Assembly (NCBI RefSeq): GCF_003609575.1
Contig: NZ_MBTA01000026.1
Span: forward strand, 124,001-188,000
Direction of reading: 5' to 3'
Length of the DNA: 64,000 bases
From: Pelobium manganitolerans
GTDB lineage: Bacteria; Bacteroidota; Bacteroidia; Sphingobacteriales; Sphingobacteriaceae
Position 1 is the stretch's first letter. Every line of letters begins with the position of its first letter. The notes below the pieces were generated by a model. It did no database searches and was not told the DNA's origin. It saw only the letters and a list, made by a program, of their open reading frames with translations. Below are positions 1 through 7,672 of the stretch, piece after piece. The translations under genes and the position numbers were made by a program.

Positions 1-753
1 CCTATCCGCATTTCTATCGCTTTGCGTGCGCACATTTCCGCTACGGTCCGCAGAAGTTGGGCGTGTAGCGCGCGAATCAGGAATCGGCATTCTTGCAGTT
101 CCGTCAGAACCGCGCCTATTATCATAAGCACCGTCTGGCCTTGGTGTTAAGTTTCGTCTTGTGCCAACATAACCGCTTCCATAATAAGGGTAGCCATAGT
201 AAGGATAACCGTAGTAGCCACCATAGTAATTGCCGTAAAAGCCTGGGCGGTAGTACGAGTAGATGCCCCAATACGGCGAGTTACCGTAAAAAGAACCGTA
301 GTAATTCCAGTAAGAGGTGCTATACCATGGAACGCCATAACCATAATAAGGCGTGTTGAATCCTAAAGAAAAGCCCCATCCCGGGCCATAAAAATCATTA
401 AAGCCTAAATAAGCAGAAGGACCAAAATAAAACGGATCGTAACCAAAACGGTCCATATAGTAGTAATCTCTCCAAGTATAGTTGTTCCGCCAGTTCCAGT
501 CGTCAAAGCGCGAACGGTCACTGTACTCGTCATAATAGTAATCATCATTACGGTCGTAGCCGTTGCGGTCGTAATAATTTCCGCTTCTGTAATCTTGCTC
601 GCTGGTGCTGGCATAGGTTACCGGCAAAGCTTCTACATTGCCGAAATAAACATCGTCGGCGTTTTGTGTGGCCAGTTTCTCTGTAGTGCAAGAGCCTAAG
701 GCCAAAGCACCTAAGGCCACTAAAAAAAATCTGAATTTATGTTGAATTGTCAT
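1..753 (-). CDS. Tyr/Gly/Asn-rich lipoprotein, C-terminus outside window
   Basis: An open frame starts with ATG at 753 on the minus strand and runs without a stop to the left edge, so at least 251 residues are present and the end is missing. The N-terminus is a lipoprotein signal peptide (FRFFLVALGALALGSCTT, lipobox LGSC), so the protein is probably anchored in the outer membrane. The mature part is low complexity: an Asp/Arg/Tyr-rich segment, then a long Tyr/Gly/Trp/Pro region with repeated YYG and YPYYG units, then an Arg/Ser/Asp-rich tail. I recognise no catalytic domain. Similar Tyr-rich lipoproteins of unknown role are common in Bacteroidota. It is divergent from proS across an 89-bp gap. 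Confidence is high that it is a gene and nil for its function. Confidence 0.8.
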   Translation of the reverse strand, partial: MTIQHKFRFFLVALGALALGSCTTEKLATQNADDVYFGNVEALPVTYASTSEQDYRSGNYYDRNGYDRNDDYYYDEYSDRSRFDDWNWRNNYTWRDYYYMDRFGYDPFYFGPSAYLGFNDFYGPGWGFSLGFNTPYYGYGVPWYSTSYWNYYGSFYGNSPYWGIYSYYRPGFYGNYYGGYYGYPYYGYPYYGSGYVGTRRNLTPRPDGAYDNRRGSDGTARMPIPDSRATRPTSADRSGNVRTQSDRNADR

Positions 754-764
754 GGCGAATGCGT

Positions 765-793
765 TTGTGGGTGCGTTTTAATTTATAACTTTG
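765..793 (+). promoter_or_regulatory. Predicted Bacteroidota promoter for proS
   Basis: TTG at 765-767 (within TTTG) lies 18 bp before TAACTTTG at 786-793. This matches the Bacteroidota -33 (TTTG) and -7 (TAnnTTTG) boxes. The predicted transcript would start about 40 nt before the proS ATG. Confidence 0.65.
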
Positions 794-842
794 AGCGCGT
801 TAAAAGCATTTATAAAAATACAAAATTTATTCCAATTTACAT

Positions 843-2315
843 ATGAGCAAGGGCTTAACCAGCAGATCCGAAGACTATTCACAGTGGTATAACGAATTAG
901 TTACAAAAGCAGACTTAGCCGAGCATTCATCGGTACGTGGATGCATGGTAATTAAACCTTACGGCTATTCCATTTGGGAGAAGATGCAGGCCGTATTAGA
1001 CCAGAAATTTAAGGATACCGGCCATAGCAATGCTTACTTCCCGCTGTTTATCCCCAAATCCTTCTTCTCTAAAGAAGCATCGCATGTTGATGGTTTTGCT
1101 ACAGAGTGTGCTGTGGTTACCCATTACAGACTTAAAAACGACGGAACAGGGAATATTATTGTGGATGAGGAGGCTAAATTAGAAGAAGAACTAATTGTGC
1201 GCCCTACTTCCGAAACCATCATCTGGAATACGTATAAAGGCTGGATACAATCTTACCGCGATTTGCCGATTTTAGTAAATCAGTGGGCCAATGTGGTGCG
1301 TTGGGAGATGCGTACAAGGTTGTTTTTGCGCACTACAGAATTTCTTTGGCAGGAGGGGCACACCGCCCACGCTACCGCTGAAGAAGCGATTGCAGAAACA
1401 GAACAGATGTTGCATGTATATGCCGATTTTGCCGAGAACTGGATGGCTATGCCTGTAGTTAGAGGTAAAAAAACTGCCAATGAGCGTTTTGCAGGTGCCT
1501 TAGATACGCTTTGTATAGAGGCTTTGATGCAAGATGGCAAAGCCTTACAAGCGGGTACTTCACATTTTTTAGGGCAAAATTTTGCCAAAGCTTTTGACGT
1601 TAAATTTGCCAGCAAAGAAGGCAAGCTAGAGCATGTTTGGGCAACCTCATGGGGTGTATCAACCCGCTTAATGGGTGCCTTAATTATGGCCCATTCAGAT
1701 GATCAGGGTTTGGTGCTGCCACCAAAGTTGGCGCCTATACAGGTGGTGATTGTACCCATTTATAAAGGTGAAGAGGAACTGCAGCAAATATCTGCCGAGG
1801 TAGAGAAAATTACCACTGCATTAAAATTAAGAGGTATTTCTTTTAAATATGACGATCGGGATACGCAACGCCCGGGTTTTAAATTTGCCGAGTACGAGCT
1901 GAAAGGCGTGCCGGTGCGTTTGGCTTTTGGCGGCCGCGACCTAGAAAACAACACCATTGAAATTGCCCGTCGCGATACACGCACTAAAGAAACCATTTCA
2001 CGTGATGATATTGCCGAAAAAATTGCAGCCTTACTTGACGAAATCCAAGCAAATATCTATCAAAAAGCATTGGATTTTAGAGAAGAGATGACCACCGAGG
2101 TTAACTCTTATGATGAGTTTAAGCAGGTACTGGCAGAAAAAGGCGGTTTTATCTCGGCACATTGGGATGGCACCTCAGAAACAGAAAGCAAAATCAAAGA
2201 AGAAACAAAAGCCACCATCCGCTGTATTCCTTTAAACAACAAACAGGAAGAAGGCCTATGTATGGTTACCGGAAAGCCTTCATCACAAAGGGTGCTGTTT
2301 GCCATGGCTTATTAG
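843..2315 (+). CDS. proS: Prolyl-tRNA synthetase (archaeal/eukaryote-type)
   Basis: This cytoplasmic class II aminoacyl-tRNA synthetase attaches proline to tRNA-Pro. At 490 residues it has the length of the short archaeal/eukaryote-type ProRS, without the editing insertion of the E. coli type. The catalytic core spans about residues 1-290. It includes RPTSETIIW, the motif 2 region [20 protein letters not shown] with its conserved arginines, and a [13 protein letters not shown] segment. The anticodon-binding domain starts near residue 296 ([12 protein letters not shown]). The C-terminal domain after residue 405 ends in the Tyr-terminated tail VLFAMAY typical of this type. The ATG at 843 sits behind a good promoter. 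It appears monocistronic. A tandem word repeat begins exactly at its stop codon. Confidence 0.97.
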   Translation: MSKGLTSRSEDYSQWYNELVTKADLAEHSSVRGCMVIKPYGYSIWEKMQAVLDQKFKDTGHSNAYFPLFIPKSFFSKEASHVDGFATECAVVTHYRLKNDGTGNIIVDEEAKLEEELIVRPTSETIIWNTYKGWIQSYRDLPILVNQWANVVRWEMRTRLFLRTTEFLWQEGHTAHATAEEAIAETEQMLHVYADFAENWMAMPVVRGKKTANERFAGALDTLCIEALMQDGKALQAGTSHFLGQNFAKAFDVKFASKEGKLEHVWATSWGVSTRLMGALIMAHSDDQGLVLPPKLAPIQVVIVPIYKGEEELQQISAEVEKITTALKLRGISFKYDDRDTQRPGFKFAEYELKGVPVRLAFGGRDLENNTIEIARRDTRTKETISRDDIAEKIAALLDEIQANIYQKALDFREEMTTEVNSYDEFKQVLAEKGGFISAHWDGTSETESKIKEETKATIRCIPLNNKQEEGLCMVTGKPSSQRVLFAMAY

Positions 2316-2643
2316 TATTGAGTACTAAGTATCAAGTAGCGCGCTTGGCCTCTTTTAGTCTTTGCTCCTTACTCTTTAATCCTCATTCTTTACCAGTATT
2401 GAGTAGTGAGTATTGAGTAGCAAGCAGCGCGCTTGGCCTTTTTAGTCTTTGCTCCTTACTCTTTAATCCTCATTCTTTACCAGTATTGAGTATTGAGTAT
2501 TGAGTATCAAGCAGCGCGCTTGGCCTTTTTAGTCTTTGCTCCTTACTCTTTAATCCTTATTCTCTACCAGTATTGAGTATTAAGTATCGCGCTTGGCCTC
2601 TTTAGTCTTTGTTCTTTAATCTTTAGTCTTTGCTCCTTACTCT
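2314..2643. repeat. Imperfect tandem repeat array between proS and the DUF4251 gene
   Basis: Four head-to-tail copies of an 81-87 bp unit start at about 2314, 2395, 2482 and 2569. Each unit is a run of AGTATTGAGTA-type words, then a GCGCGCTTGGCC core, then CTTTAGTCTTTGCTCC and TTACTCTTTAATCC words. The first copy begins inside the proS TAG stop codon. The last runs into the DUF4251 gene, whose TAA stop is part of the TTACTCTTTAATCC word. The array fills the whole 328-bp gap, and I see no other feature there. Units diverge by point changes and by the number of TATTGAG words. Confidence 0.85.
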
Positions 2644-3153
2644 TTAATCCTTGCCCCACTGCTCAATTGTCCCGGTAAAACTAATTGGGTCACGGTGGTT
2701 GCTGCTCACGTTTAGCGTTGCCGAACCGCTAGGCGAAATACTGAAGAATAAGCTATTGGCACGGTCGTAGTTTTTGGGCTTAATGCTGATCTCGTATCCG
2801 TTTTTAGTTTGGTTCTTTACGTAACTAAAATCGGTACTGGTAAACTGGATGCCGTTTTCGCTGCTGCTGTAAGGGGCTTGCTGCGCAACTCCAAAATAAG
2901 GGAGATAAGCCTTTACCGTATCTTTACTTACCAACATATAATACGATCCGTTTAGCTGTTGTAAGCGTGGCGAAACAATGTTGGCGCGTAAAGGGTTAGC
3001 CTGCTGGGCAACAAACTTAAAATGGTCCGCCTTAAGCAAGCTATCCACTAAAACTAAATGTTGCTGTTTTTCTTTTTGCGTAAGGCACGAACTTAAAAAG
3101 CTTAGCGTTAGTCCTAACAAGAAAGTTAATCGGAATAAGTTATTTGTTCTCAT
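2644..3153 (-). CDS. DUF4251 domain lipoprotein
   Basis: This 169-residue protein has a lipoprotein signal peptide (lipobox FLSSC at about residue 23), so it is probably an envelope lipoprotein. The rest resembles DUF4251, a Bacteroidota family of unknown function. Characteristic are a central segment about surface and presentation (NGSYYMLVSKDTVKAYLPYF), followed by NGYEISIKPKN and VSSNHRDPISFTGTIEQW near the C-terminus. It is convergent with proS across the tandem repeat array. Its final codons, WGKD plus stop, merge with the repeat word. The start is ATG at 3153. Confidence 0.8.
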   Translation of the reverse strand: MRTNNLFRLTFLLGLTLSFLSSCLTQKEKQQHLVLVDSLLKADHFKFVAQQANPLRANIVSPRLQQLNGSYYMLVSKDTVKAYLPYFGVAQQAPYSSSENGIQFTSTDFSYVKNQTKNGYEISIKPKNYDRANSLFFSISPSGSATLNVSSNHRDPISFTGTIEQWGKD

Positions 3154-3222
3154 CTTTGTGTTTTTTAAGAGATTTAACCCAACAAGTTGTTTACTTCTTT
3201 GAAATCGTTAATATAAAAAACG

Positions 3223-4098
3223 TTGATACCTATATTTAAATTTTCGGAACTTAAACAGTTTTTAGATTCGAAGGTAGATTGTTACAATAATCCCAACTTC
3301 ATTGAAAACGACCCAATTTCTATACCACACTTGTTTAATAAACAGCAAGATATAGAAATTATGGGCTTTTGGAGCGCGATGTTGGCCTGGGGGCAACGGA
3401 AAACCATCATAAATAAATGTAGAGAGCTTATTAGCTTAATGGACGGTGCACCTTATGATTTTATTATGAATCACCGCGACGAAGACTTAAAGCGGATGCT
3501 CAATTTCAAACATCGCACCTTTAACGCCACAGATACGCTTTATTTCATCGCTTTTTTTCGGCATCATTACCAAAATTATAGCTCTTTAGAAGATGCTTTT
3601 TTGCCTTTCGGCGATAAGGAAGCGGAGTTTAGAGAGGATTTTGCTGTAAACGATTTTACCGAAAGTGGGCAAAAACAAAGCTCGCCGTCATGCTTATTAT
3701 CACAGATGGCTAAGCACACCGTTGAAGGAAATCTCAACTATTTCCGCTCCTACTTTTTTTCTTTGGAAGATTTCCCCCGGCGCACCATGAAGCATATTTC
3801 ATCGCCCTCGCAAAAATCAACCTGCAAAAGACTAAATATGTTTTTGCGCTGGATGGTGCGTGATGATAACCGTGGGGTTGATTTTGGACTGTGGAAACGA
3901 ATAAAGCCCGCACAGCTGGTGTGCCCTTGCGATGTGCATGTGGATAGGGTAGCACGGCACTTAGGTTTAATAGACCGTAAGCAAACCGACTGGCAAACCG
4001 CTTTGGAGCTTACAGCTAAACTCCGCCAGTTTGACGCACAAGACCCGGCCAAATATGATTTTGCCTTATTTGGCTTAGGCGTAGAAGGGGAAATTTAG
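3223..4098 (+). CDS. TIGR02757 (DUF2400) family protein
   Basis: This conserved Bacteroidota protein of unknown biochemical function belongs to TIGR02757. Recognisable blocks are FIENDPISIPHLF, the segment from KHISSPSQKSTCKRLNMFLR, CPCDVHVDRVARHLGL and DPAKYDFALFGLGV near the C-terminus. The helical HhH-like fold suggests a DNA-glycosylase relative (family knowledge, not shown here). The start is TTG at 3223: an in-frame stop lies at 3214-3216 and the first internal Met comes only at residue 47, inside the conserved region. At 291 residues it is longer than the usual roughly 255. The extra length looks like a Ser/Gln/Lys loop around residues 145-170 (SGQKQSSPSCLLSQMAKH). Its stop runs directly into another word repeat. 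Confidence 0.85.
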   Translation: MIPIFKFSELKQFLDSKVDCYNNPNFIENDPISIPHLFNKQQDIEIMGFWSAMLAWGQRKTIINKCRELISLMDGAPYDFIMNHRDEDLKRMLNFKHRTFNATDTLYFIAFFRHHYQNYSSLEDAFLPFGDKEAEFREDFAVNDFTESGQKQSSPSCLLSQMAKHTVEGNLNYFRSYFFSLEDFPRRTMKHISSPSQKSTCKRLNMFLRWMVRDDNRGVDFGLWKRIKPAQLVCPCDVHVDRVARHLGLIDRKQTDWQTALELTAKLRQFDAQDPAKYDFALFGLGVEGEI

Positions 4099-4206
4099 GT
4101 GTCTGGTATTGAGTAATGAGTAGTGAGTATTGGGTAGTGAGTATTGAGTATCAAGACCGTGCTTGTCGTTGTCCTTATTCCTTGCTCTTTAATCTTTGCT
4201 CCTCCC
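4099..4206. repeat. Low-complexity word repeat after the TIGR02757 gene
   Basis: The sequence immediately after the stop codon consists of TATTGAGTA, ATGAGTAGTGAG and similar words, then CCTTATTCCTTGCTC and TTTAATCTTTGCTCC words. These are the two word classes of the 2314-2643 array, in the same order and orientation. The rest of the gap up to ribD (4207-4328) holds a short A/T-rich inverted stretch near 4265-4290 but no convincing riboswitch. Confidence 0.7.
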
Positions 4207-4328
4207 AAAATTTCCCGTTTTCCGGAAGAAGTCTGGGAGCAATGCCGGAGAAGCCTCATACAAAAATTGTTTAGACAATCTAAAATTGTAGCCGGAGCAT
4301 AAAATCAAGCTTATTGTTAACTTTGGGC

Positions 4329-5378
4329 GTGCAACAACACGAGATATTTATGCAACGTGCGCTAGATTTAGCGCAGCTTGGTGCAGGTACTGTAAGCCCC
4401 AACCCTATGGTGGGCGCAGTGGTGGTACATCAAAACCAAATTATTGGCGAGGGCTACCATCAGAAATATGGCGACGCACATGCCGAGGTAAATGCGATCA
4501 ACCAAGTGATCGAGCGTTTTAATGGTGCCCACGAACTTTTGGCCAATTCTAGCATCTACGTTACCTTAGAGCCTTGTGCCCATTTCGGTAAAACGCCGCC
4601 ATGCGCCGATTTAATCATCAAACATAAAATTCCGAATGTAATTATTGGCTGTGTAGATCCTTTTGGAAGCGTTAACGGCAAGGGTGTTTCACGCTTGCGC
4701 GATGCCGGCATTCGGGTGGACGTGGGCGTCCTGCAGCAACAATGTATTGCCATAAATCGACGTTTTTTTACCAAAGTACAACAACAAAGGCCTTATGTTA
4801 TTTTAAAGTGGGCACAAACGGCCGACGCTTACTTTTCGCCGGAAGACGGCACACAGCGCTGGATTAGTAATGCCCCCGTCAAACAGCTGGTGCACCAATG
4901 GCGTACGCAAGAAGACTGTATTTTGGTAGGCAAACGCACCGCTCGGGCAGATAATCCGCAGTTAAACGCCCGCCTGAGTAATGGGCGCAACCCTTTACGT
5001 GCCGTTATCGATAAAAACCTCGACTTGCCAGCCCAACTACATCTGTTTGATAACAGCATAAAAACCTTTGTATTTAACCGGCACAAAACAGACGTGGTAG
5101 GCAACACCTATTATGTGCAAATTGAAGAATTTGAGACGCTTTTGCCACAATATATCCTCTACCAGCTGTTTCTGCAAGATGTTCAATCGTTAATTATCGA
5201 AGGCGGCGCACGTACTTTGCAATCTTTTATCGATGCCAAACTGTGGGACGAAGCACGGATTTTTACCTCAAATGATTTCTGGGGAAACGGCATCAGGGCG
5301 CCACGTATAGAGGGGCAAATGCAAGAACAACATCAAATTGGCGATAACCACTTACATATTCTAACCCCTTTCCAATGA
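4329..5378 (+). CDS. ribD: Bifunctional riboflavin biosynthesis deaminase/reductase RibD
   Basis: RibD catalyses two riboflavin steps. The N-terminal zinc deaminase acts on the diaminopyrimidine and the C-terminal domain reduces the ribosyl side chain with NADPH. The deaminase carries SPNPMVGAVVV, the zinc/proton-shuttle motif HAEV (near residue 48) and the zinc cysteines in PCAHFGKTPPC. The reductase domain starts near residue 145, with NPLRAVIDKNLDLP and LIIEGGARTLQSF. I place the start at GTG 4329, because QQHEIFMQRAL aligns with the usual eight residues before the M-x-R of the family. TTG at 4314 and 4323 are alternatives. The stop overlaps the next gene by ATGA, so the two are probably coupled. 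Confidence 0.92.
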   Translation: MQQHEIFMQRALDLAQLGAGTVSPNPMVGAVVVHQNQIIGEGYHQKYGDAHAEVNAINQVIERFNGAHELLANSSIYVTLEPCAHFGKTPPCADLIIKHKIPNVIIGCVDPFGSVNGKGVSRLRDAGIRVDVGVLQQQCIAINRRFFTKVQQQRPYVILKWAQTADAYFSPEDGTQRWISNAPVKQLVHQWRTQEDCILVGKRTARADNPQLNARLSNGRNPLRAVIDKNLDLPAQLHLFDNSIKTFVFNRHKTDVVGNTYYVQIEEFETLLPQYILYQLFLQDVQSLIIEGGARTLQSFIDAKLWDEARIFTSNDFWGNGIRAPRIEGQMQEQHQIGDNHLHILTPFQ

Positions 5379-6232
5379 TTTATATCTGCATTGCGATAAT
5401 CTGCAGCGTAATCGTCAGCATCAACCTAAAGTTATTTAAGCGCTACCATACCAATGCCTACCAAGCCATTGTTTTTAATTATCCAACTGCGGCCTTATTG
5501 TGTTTAATTGGCTTTAAGCCCGATTTTGACGTTCTGCCCAGCACCAACGAATGGGCTTTATTTGCGCTAATTGCAGCACTATTGCTCTCTATATTTTATT
5601 TTATCGGGCAAAGCGTGGCGCATAGTGGCATCATTTTAACGGCGATAGCACAACGCTTATCCTTAATTATACCGGTTTTGGCTGCATTTTTTTTGTTTAA
5701 CGAGCATGGCACTACGCTTAAATTAGCCGGATTGGCTTTGGGATTTGCAGCGCTTTATGCCTCTAAGCCATCCGGAAAAACGGGTTTAAAACGGAGCGAT
5801 AATTGGTATCCCTTCATCGTATTTTTAGGTACAGGCCTAATAGATATTCTTTTTAACCTTTTAACTAAGTTACCTGTGCTAAGCTTCACAACTTCATTAT
5901 TTTATATTTTTATAATAGCTGCCCTTTTCGGCTTTGCTTCGCTTTATGTACAGTACCAAAAAGGCGTTTTAAAGTTCGAGGTTAAAGCTGCTTTTGCTGG
6001 GGTAGTTTTAGGCCTATTCAATTTCGGTTCTATCTATTTTTATATTAAAGCGCTCCATTTAGAAAGCCATAGGCCTTCGGTGGTATTTTCGTCGTTAGAT
6101 ATCGGGGTCATATTTTTAGGCTCTTTGGTAGGAATAGCCCTTTTTAAAGAAAAACTGAATACGCTAAATAGGGCAGGCTTGCTTTTAGCACTAATAGCCA
6201 TTGTCATTTTAAATTTACCGGATGCTGTTTAA
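5375..6232 (+). CDS. EamA/DMT-family transporter
   Basis: This is a 285-residue polytopic inner-membrane protein with about ten hydrophobic helices, the size and pattern of drug/metabolite (EamA) transporters. The N-terminal helix (YICIAIICSVIVSINLKLF) and the glycine-rich helix pairs AGLALGFAALYASKPSGK and GVVLGLFNFGSIYFYIKAL fit the family, in which two five-helix repeats are related. The ATG overlaps the ribD stop by 4 bp, and the 3' end overlaps yigZ by 11 bp. The three genes are therefore probably translated together. A flavin or precursor substrate is possible from context but unproven; EamA substrates cannot be read from sequence. Confidence 0.85.
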   Translation: MIYICIAIICSVIVSINLKLFKRYHTNAYQAIVFNYPTAALLCLIGFKPDFDVLPSTNEWALFALIAALLLSIFYFIGQSVAHSGIILTAIAQRLSLIIPVLAAFFLFNEHGTTLKLAGLALGFAALYASKPSGKTGLKRSDNWYPFIVFLGTGLIDILFNLLTKLPVLSFTTSLFYIFIIAALFGFASLYVQYQKGVLKFEVKAAFAGVVLGLFNFGSIYFYIKALHLESHRPSVVFSSLDIGVIFLGSLVGIALFKEKLNTLNRAGLLLALIAIVILNLPDAV

Positions 6233-6836
6233 CGATGTTTACGAAACGATAGAAGCTCCTGTAGAAGGTGTTTTTAAAGATAAGGGCAGTAAGTTTATAG
6301 CTTGTGCATTTCCTTTTAAGCAAGAACAGCAGTTAAAAGAGCTATTGGAGCAGGTAAAGATAAAGTACCCTAAAGCCCGCCACTACTGTTTTGCTTATCG
6401 GCTAACGCCGGATAGGCGCGTTTTCCGTGTAAACGACGACGGTGAACCTTCCGGAACCGCCGGCCGGCCTATTTTAAATGTGCTGTTATCTAAAAACCTA
6501 AGCGATGTACTGGTGGTGGTTGTCCGATATTTTGGAGGCACGCTCTTAGGCGTGCCCGGCTTAATTAATGCCTACAAATCGGCTACGGAACTGGCTTTAG
6601 CCGATGCAAAAATTATCACCGCCCGCGTGCAGGACGTTTACCAAGTCGGTTATGCTTATGCGCAGATGAACGAGGTGATGAAGATTGTAAAAGACGCAGA
6701 TGTTGATATTTTAACGCAAGATTTTGATCTGGACTGCAAACTGAAAATCGCTATTAACCAAGCAGAAGTGAACCAAGTAATTGCCCGATTGGAAGCTATT
6801 GAAAACCTGGAGTACAACTATCTTTTTACCCGATAA
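6222..6836 (+). CDS. yigZ: YigZ/IMPACT family protein
   Basis: This 204-residue member of the UPF0029/IMPACT family shows the hallmark segments KGSKFIACAFP at the N-terminus and RVFRVNDDGEPSGTAGRPIL near residue 70. These are followed by VVVVRYFGGTLLGVPGLINAY. The C-terminal about 70 residues form the second, ferredoxin-like domain (DUF1949 region). IMPACT relatives are linked to translation regulation, but the bacterial function is unknown. Its ATG lies inside the transporter gene (11-bp overlap), making it the last gene of the ribD run. A few bases after the TAA stop, AAGAGCAAGGATTAAGG-type words begin. Confidence 0.9.
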   Translation: MLFNDVYETIEAPVEGVFKDKGSKFIACAFPFKQEQQLKELLEQVKIKYPKARHYCFAYRLTPDRRVFRVNDDGEPSGTAGRPILNVLLSKNLSDVLVVVVRYFGGTLLGVPGLINAYKSATELALADAKIITARVQDVYQVGYAYAQMNEVMKIVKDADVDILTQDFDLDCKLKIAINQAEVNQVIARLEAIENLEYNYLFTR

Positions 6837-6845
6837 ATTTTGTAA

Positions 6846-7047
6846 AAGAGCAAGGATTAAGGAGCAAGGAACAAGGATTAAAGAGCAAGGATGGATGCCG
6901 CCTGCCCACCAACTGTCTAACAAGTTAATTCCTAGCCAACTAACCACTGACAAACTAACCACCTAAAAGAGAACGAAGAACAAGGATTAAAGAATAAGGA
7001 CGAGTATCGCCTGTCCAACACTGCCTAACCAACCAACCAGCCACCTG
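6846..7047. repeat. Low-complexity word repeats between yigZ and hsp20
   Basis: The 344-bp gap 6837-7180 holds two word classes. One is AAGAGCAAGGATTAAGGAGC and variants at 6846-6892, recurring at 6966-6999. The other is built of CTAACAAG, CCAACTAACC and ACAAACTAACCACC words at 6900-6965, recurring at 7018-7047. The first class is the reverse complement of the CT-rich words in the 2314 and 4099 repeats. The remaining 7048-7166 is plain A/T-rich sequence that should contain the hsp20 promoter, but I could not place convincing boxes. Confidence 0.7.
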
Positions 7048-7166
7048 AATCGGAAATTTTGTCGTTAATAATCTTGGATAAATGCCATATAGTCAGTAAA
7101 AGCTAACAAAAATGGTATTGGTATCTCAATTGATTAGTGGAAAGTATCAAAGTAAAATTAACAATT

Positions 7167-7172
7167 AGGAGG
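7167..7172 (+). promoter_or_regulatory. Canonical Shine-Dalgarno of hsp20
   Basis: AGGAGG lies 8 nt before the hsp20 ATG. Most genes in this window have only A/T-rich sequence there, as usual in Bacteroidota, so a full anti-Shine-Dalgarno match stands out. Confidence 0.75.
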
Positions 7173-7180
7173 ACATAAAA

Positions 7181-7618
7181 ATGGCACTAGTAAAATTCAA
7201 CGACCCAAAAAAGACAAACGGTTATGCAACTTTTAACGAGCTGTTCGATTCGTTTTTTAATGATGGCTATTTAGCTCACAAGCCAGTACATCAGGTTCCG
7301 GCGGTAAACGTTTCCGAAACAGAGCATGCCTACCATTTAGATTTGGCAGCGCCAGGCTTAAAGAAAGAAGATTTTAAAATCTCTTTAGAAAAAGACTTGC
7401 TGACCATCTCTGCAGATGTAAAACAAGAAAGCACTGAGGAAACTGCTAAATACAACAAAAGAGAGTTTAGCTACCATGCATTTTCAAGATCGTTTAACTT
7501 GCCAGATTTGGTGGACCATGCAAAAATTGAGGCCAGCTACCAAGATGGCGTTCTAAAAGTAAGCATCCCTAAAAAGGAAGAAGCTAAGATTTTAACCAGA
7601 GAGATTGAGATAAAGTAA
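7181..7618 (+). CDS. hsp20: Small heat shock protein, Hsp20/alpha-crystallin family
   Basis: This is an ATP-independent cytoplasmic holdase that binds unfolding proteins during stress. The 145-residue length is typical. The alpha-crystallin domain runs from about residue 38 (VPAVNVSETEHAYHLDLAAPG) to the C-terminus. It includes LKKEDFKISLEKDLLTISA and the family signature DGVLKVSIPK near residue 128. No clear IxI motif closes the tail. The gene stands alone, with an unusually strong ribosome binding site in front and a 12-bp hairpin terminator shared with the convergent yidC behind. Confidence 0.93.
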   Translation: MALVKFNDPKKTNGYATFNELFDSFFNDGYLAHKPVHQVPAVNVSETEHAYHLDLAAPGLKKEDFKISLEKDLLTISADVKQESTEETAKYNKREFSYHAFSRSFNLPDLVDHAKIEASYQDGVLKVSIPKKEEAKILTREIEIK

Positions 7619-7641
7619 GTTTAGGATTGATGGTTAATTGA

Positions 7642-7668
7642 AAAGCCCGGCGAAAATCGCCGGGCTTT
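7642..7668. terminator. Bidirectional rho-independent terminator between hsp20 and yidC
   Basis: A perfect 12-bp stem (AAAGCCCGGCGA paired with TCGCCGGGCTTT) has an AAA loop. It is followed by a T-rich stretch on the plus strand and by TTTTC on the minus strand. It can serve both converging genes. Confidence 0.9.
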
Positions 7669-7672
7669 GTTT

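Noticed and set aside
1280-1624. Long antisense open frames inside proS, recQ, the RND gene and others
   Set aside because: They mirror the codon structure of well-supported genes, lack recognisable domains and lack plausible start signals.
2314-2643. Possible CRISPR array
   Set aside because: The repeats are 81-87 bp, imperfect, low complexity and have no unique spacers; no cas genes are near.
4207-4328. FMN riboswitch before ribD
   Set aside because: I could not find the conserved FMN aptamer segments (for example the AGGGTGAAATTCC-type core) or a terminator-like switch; only short A/T-rich inverted stretches are present.
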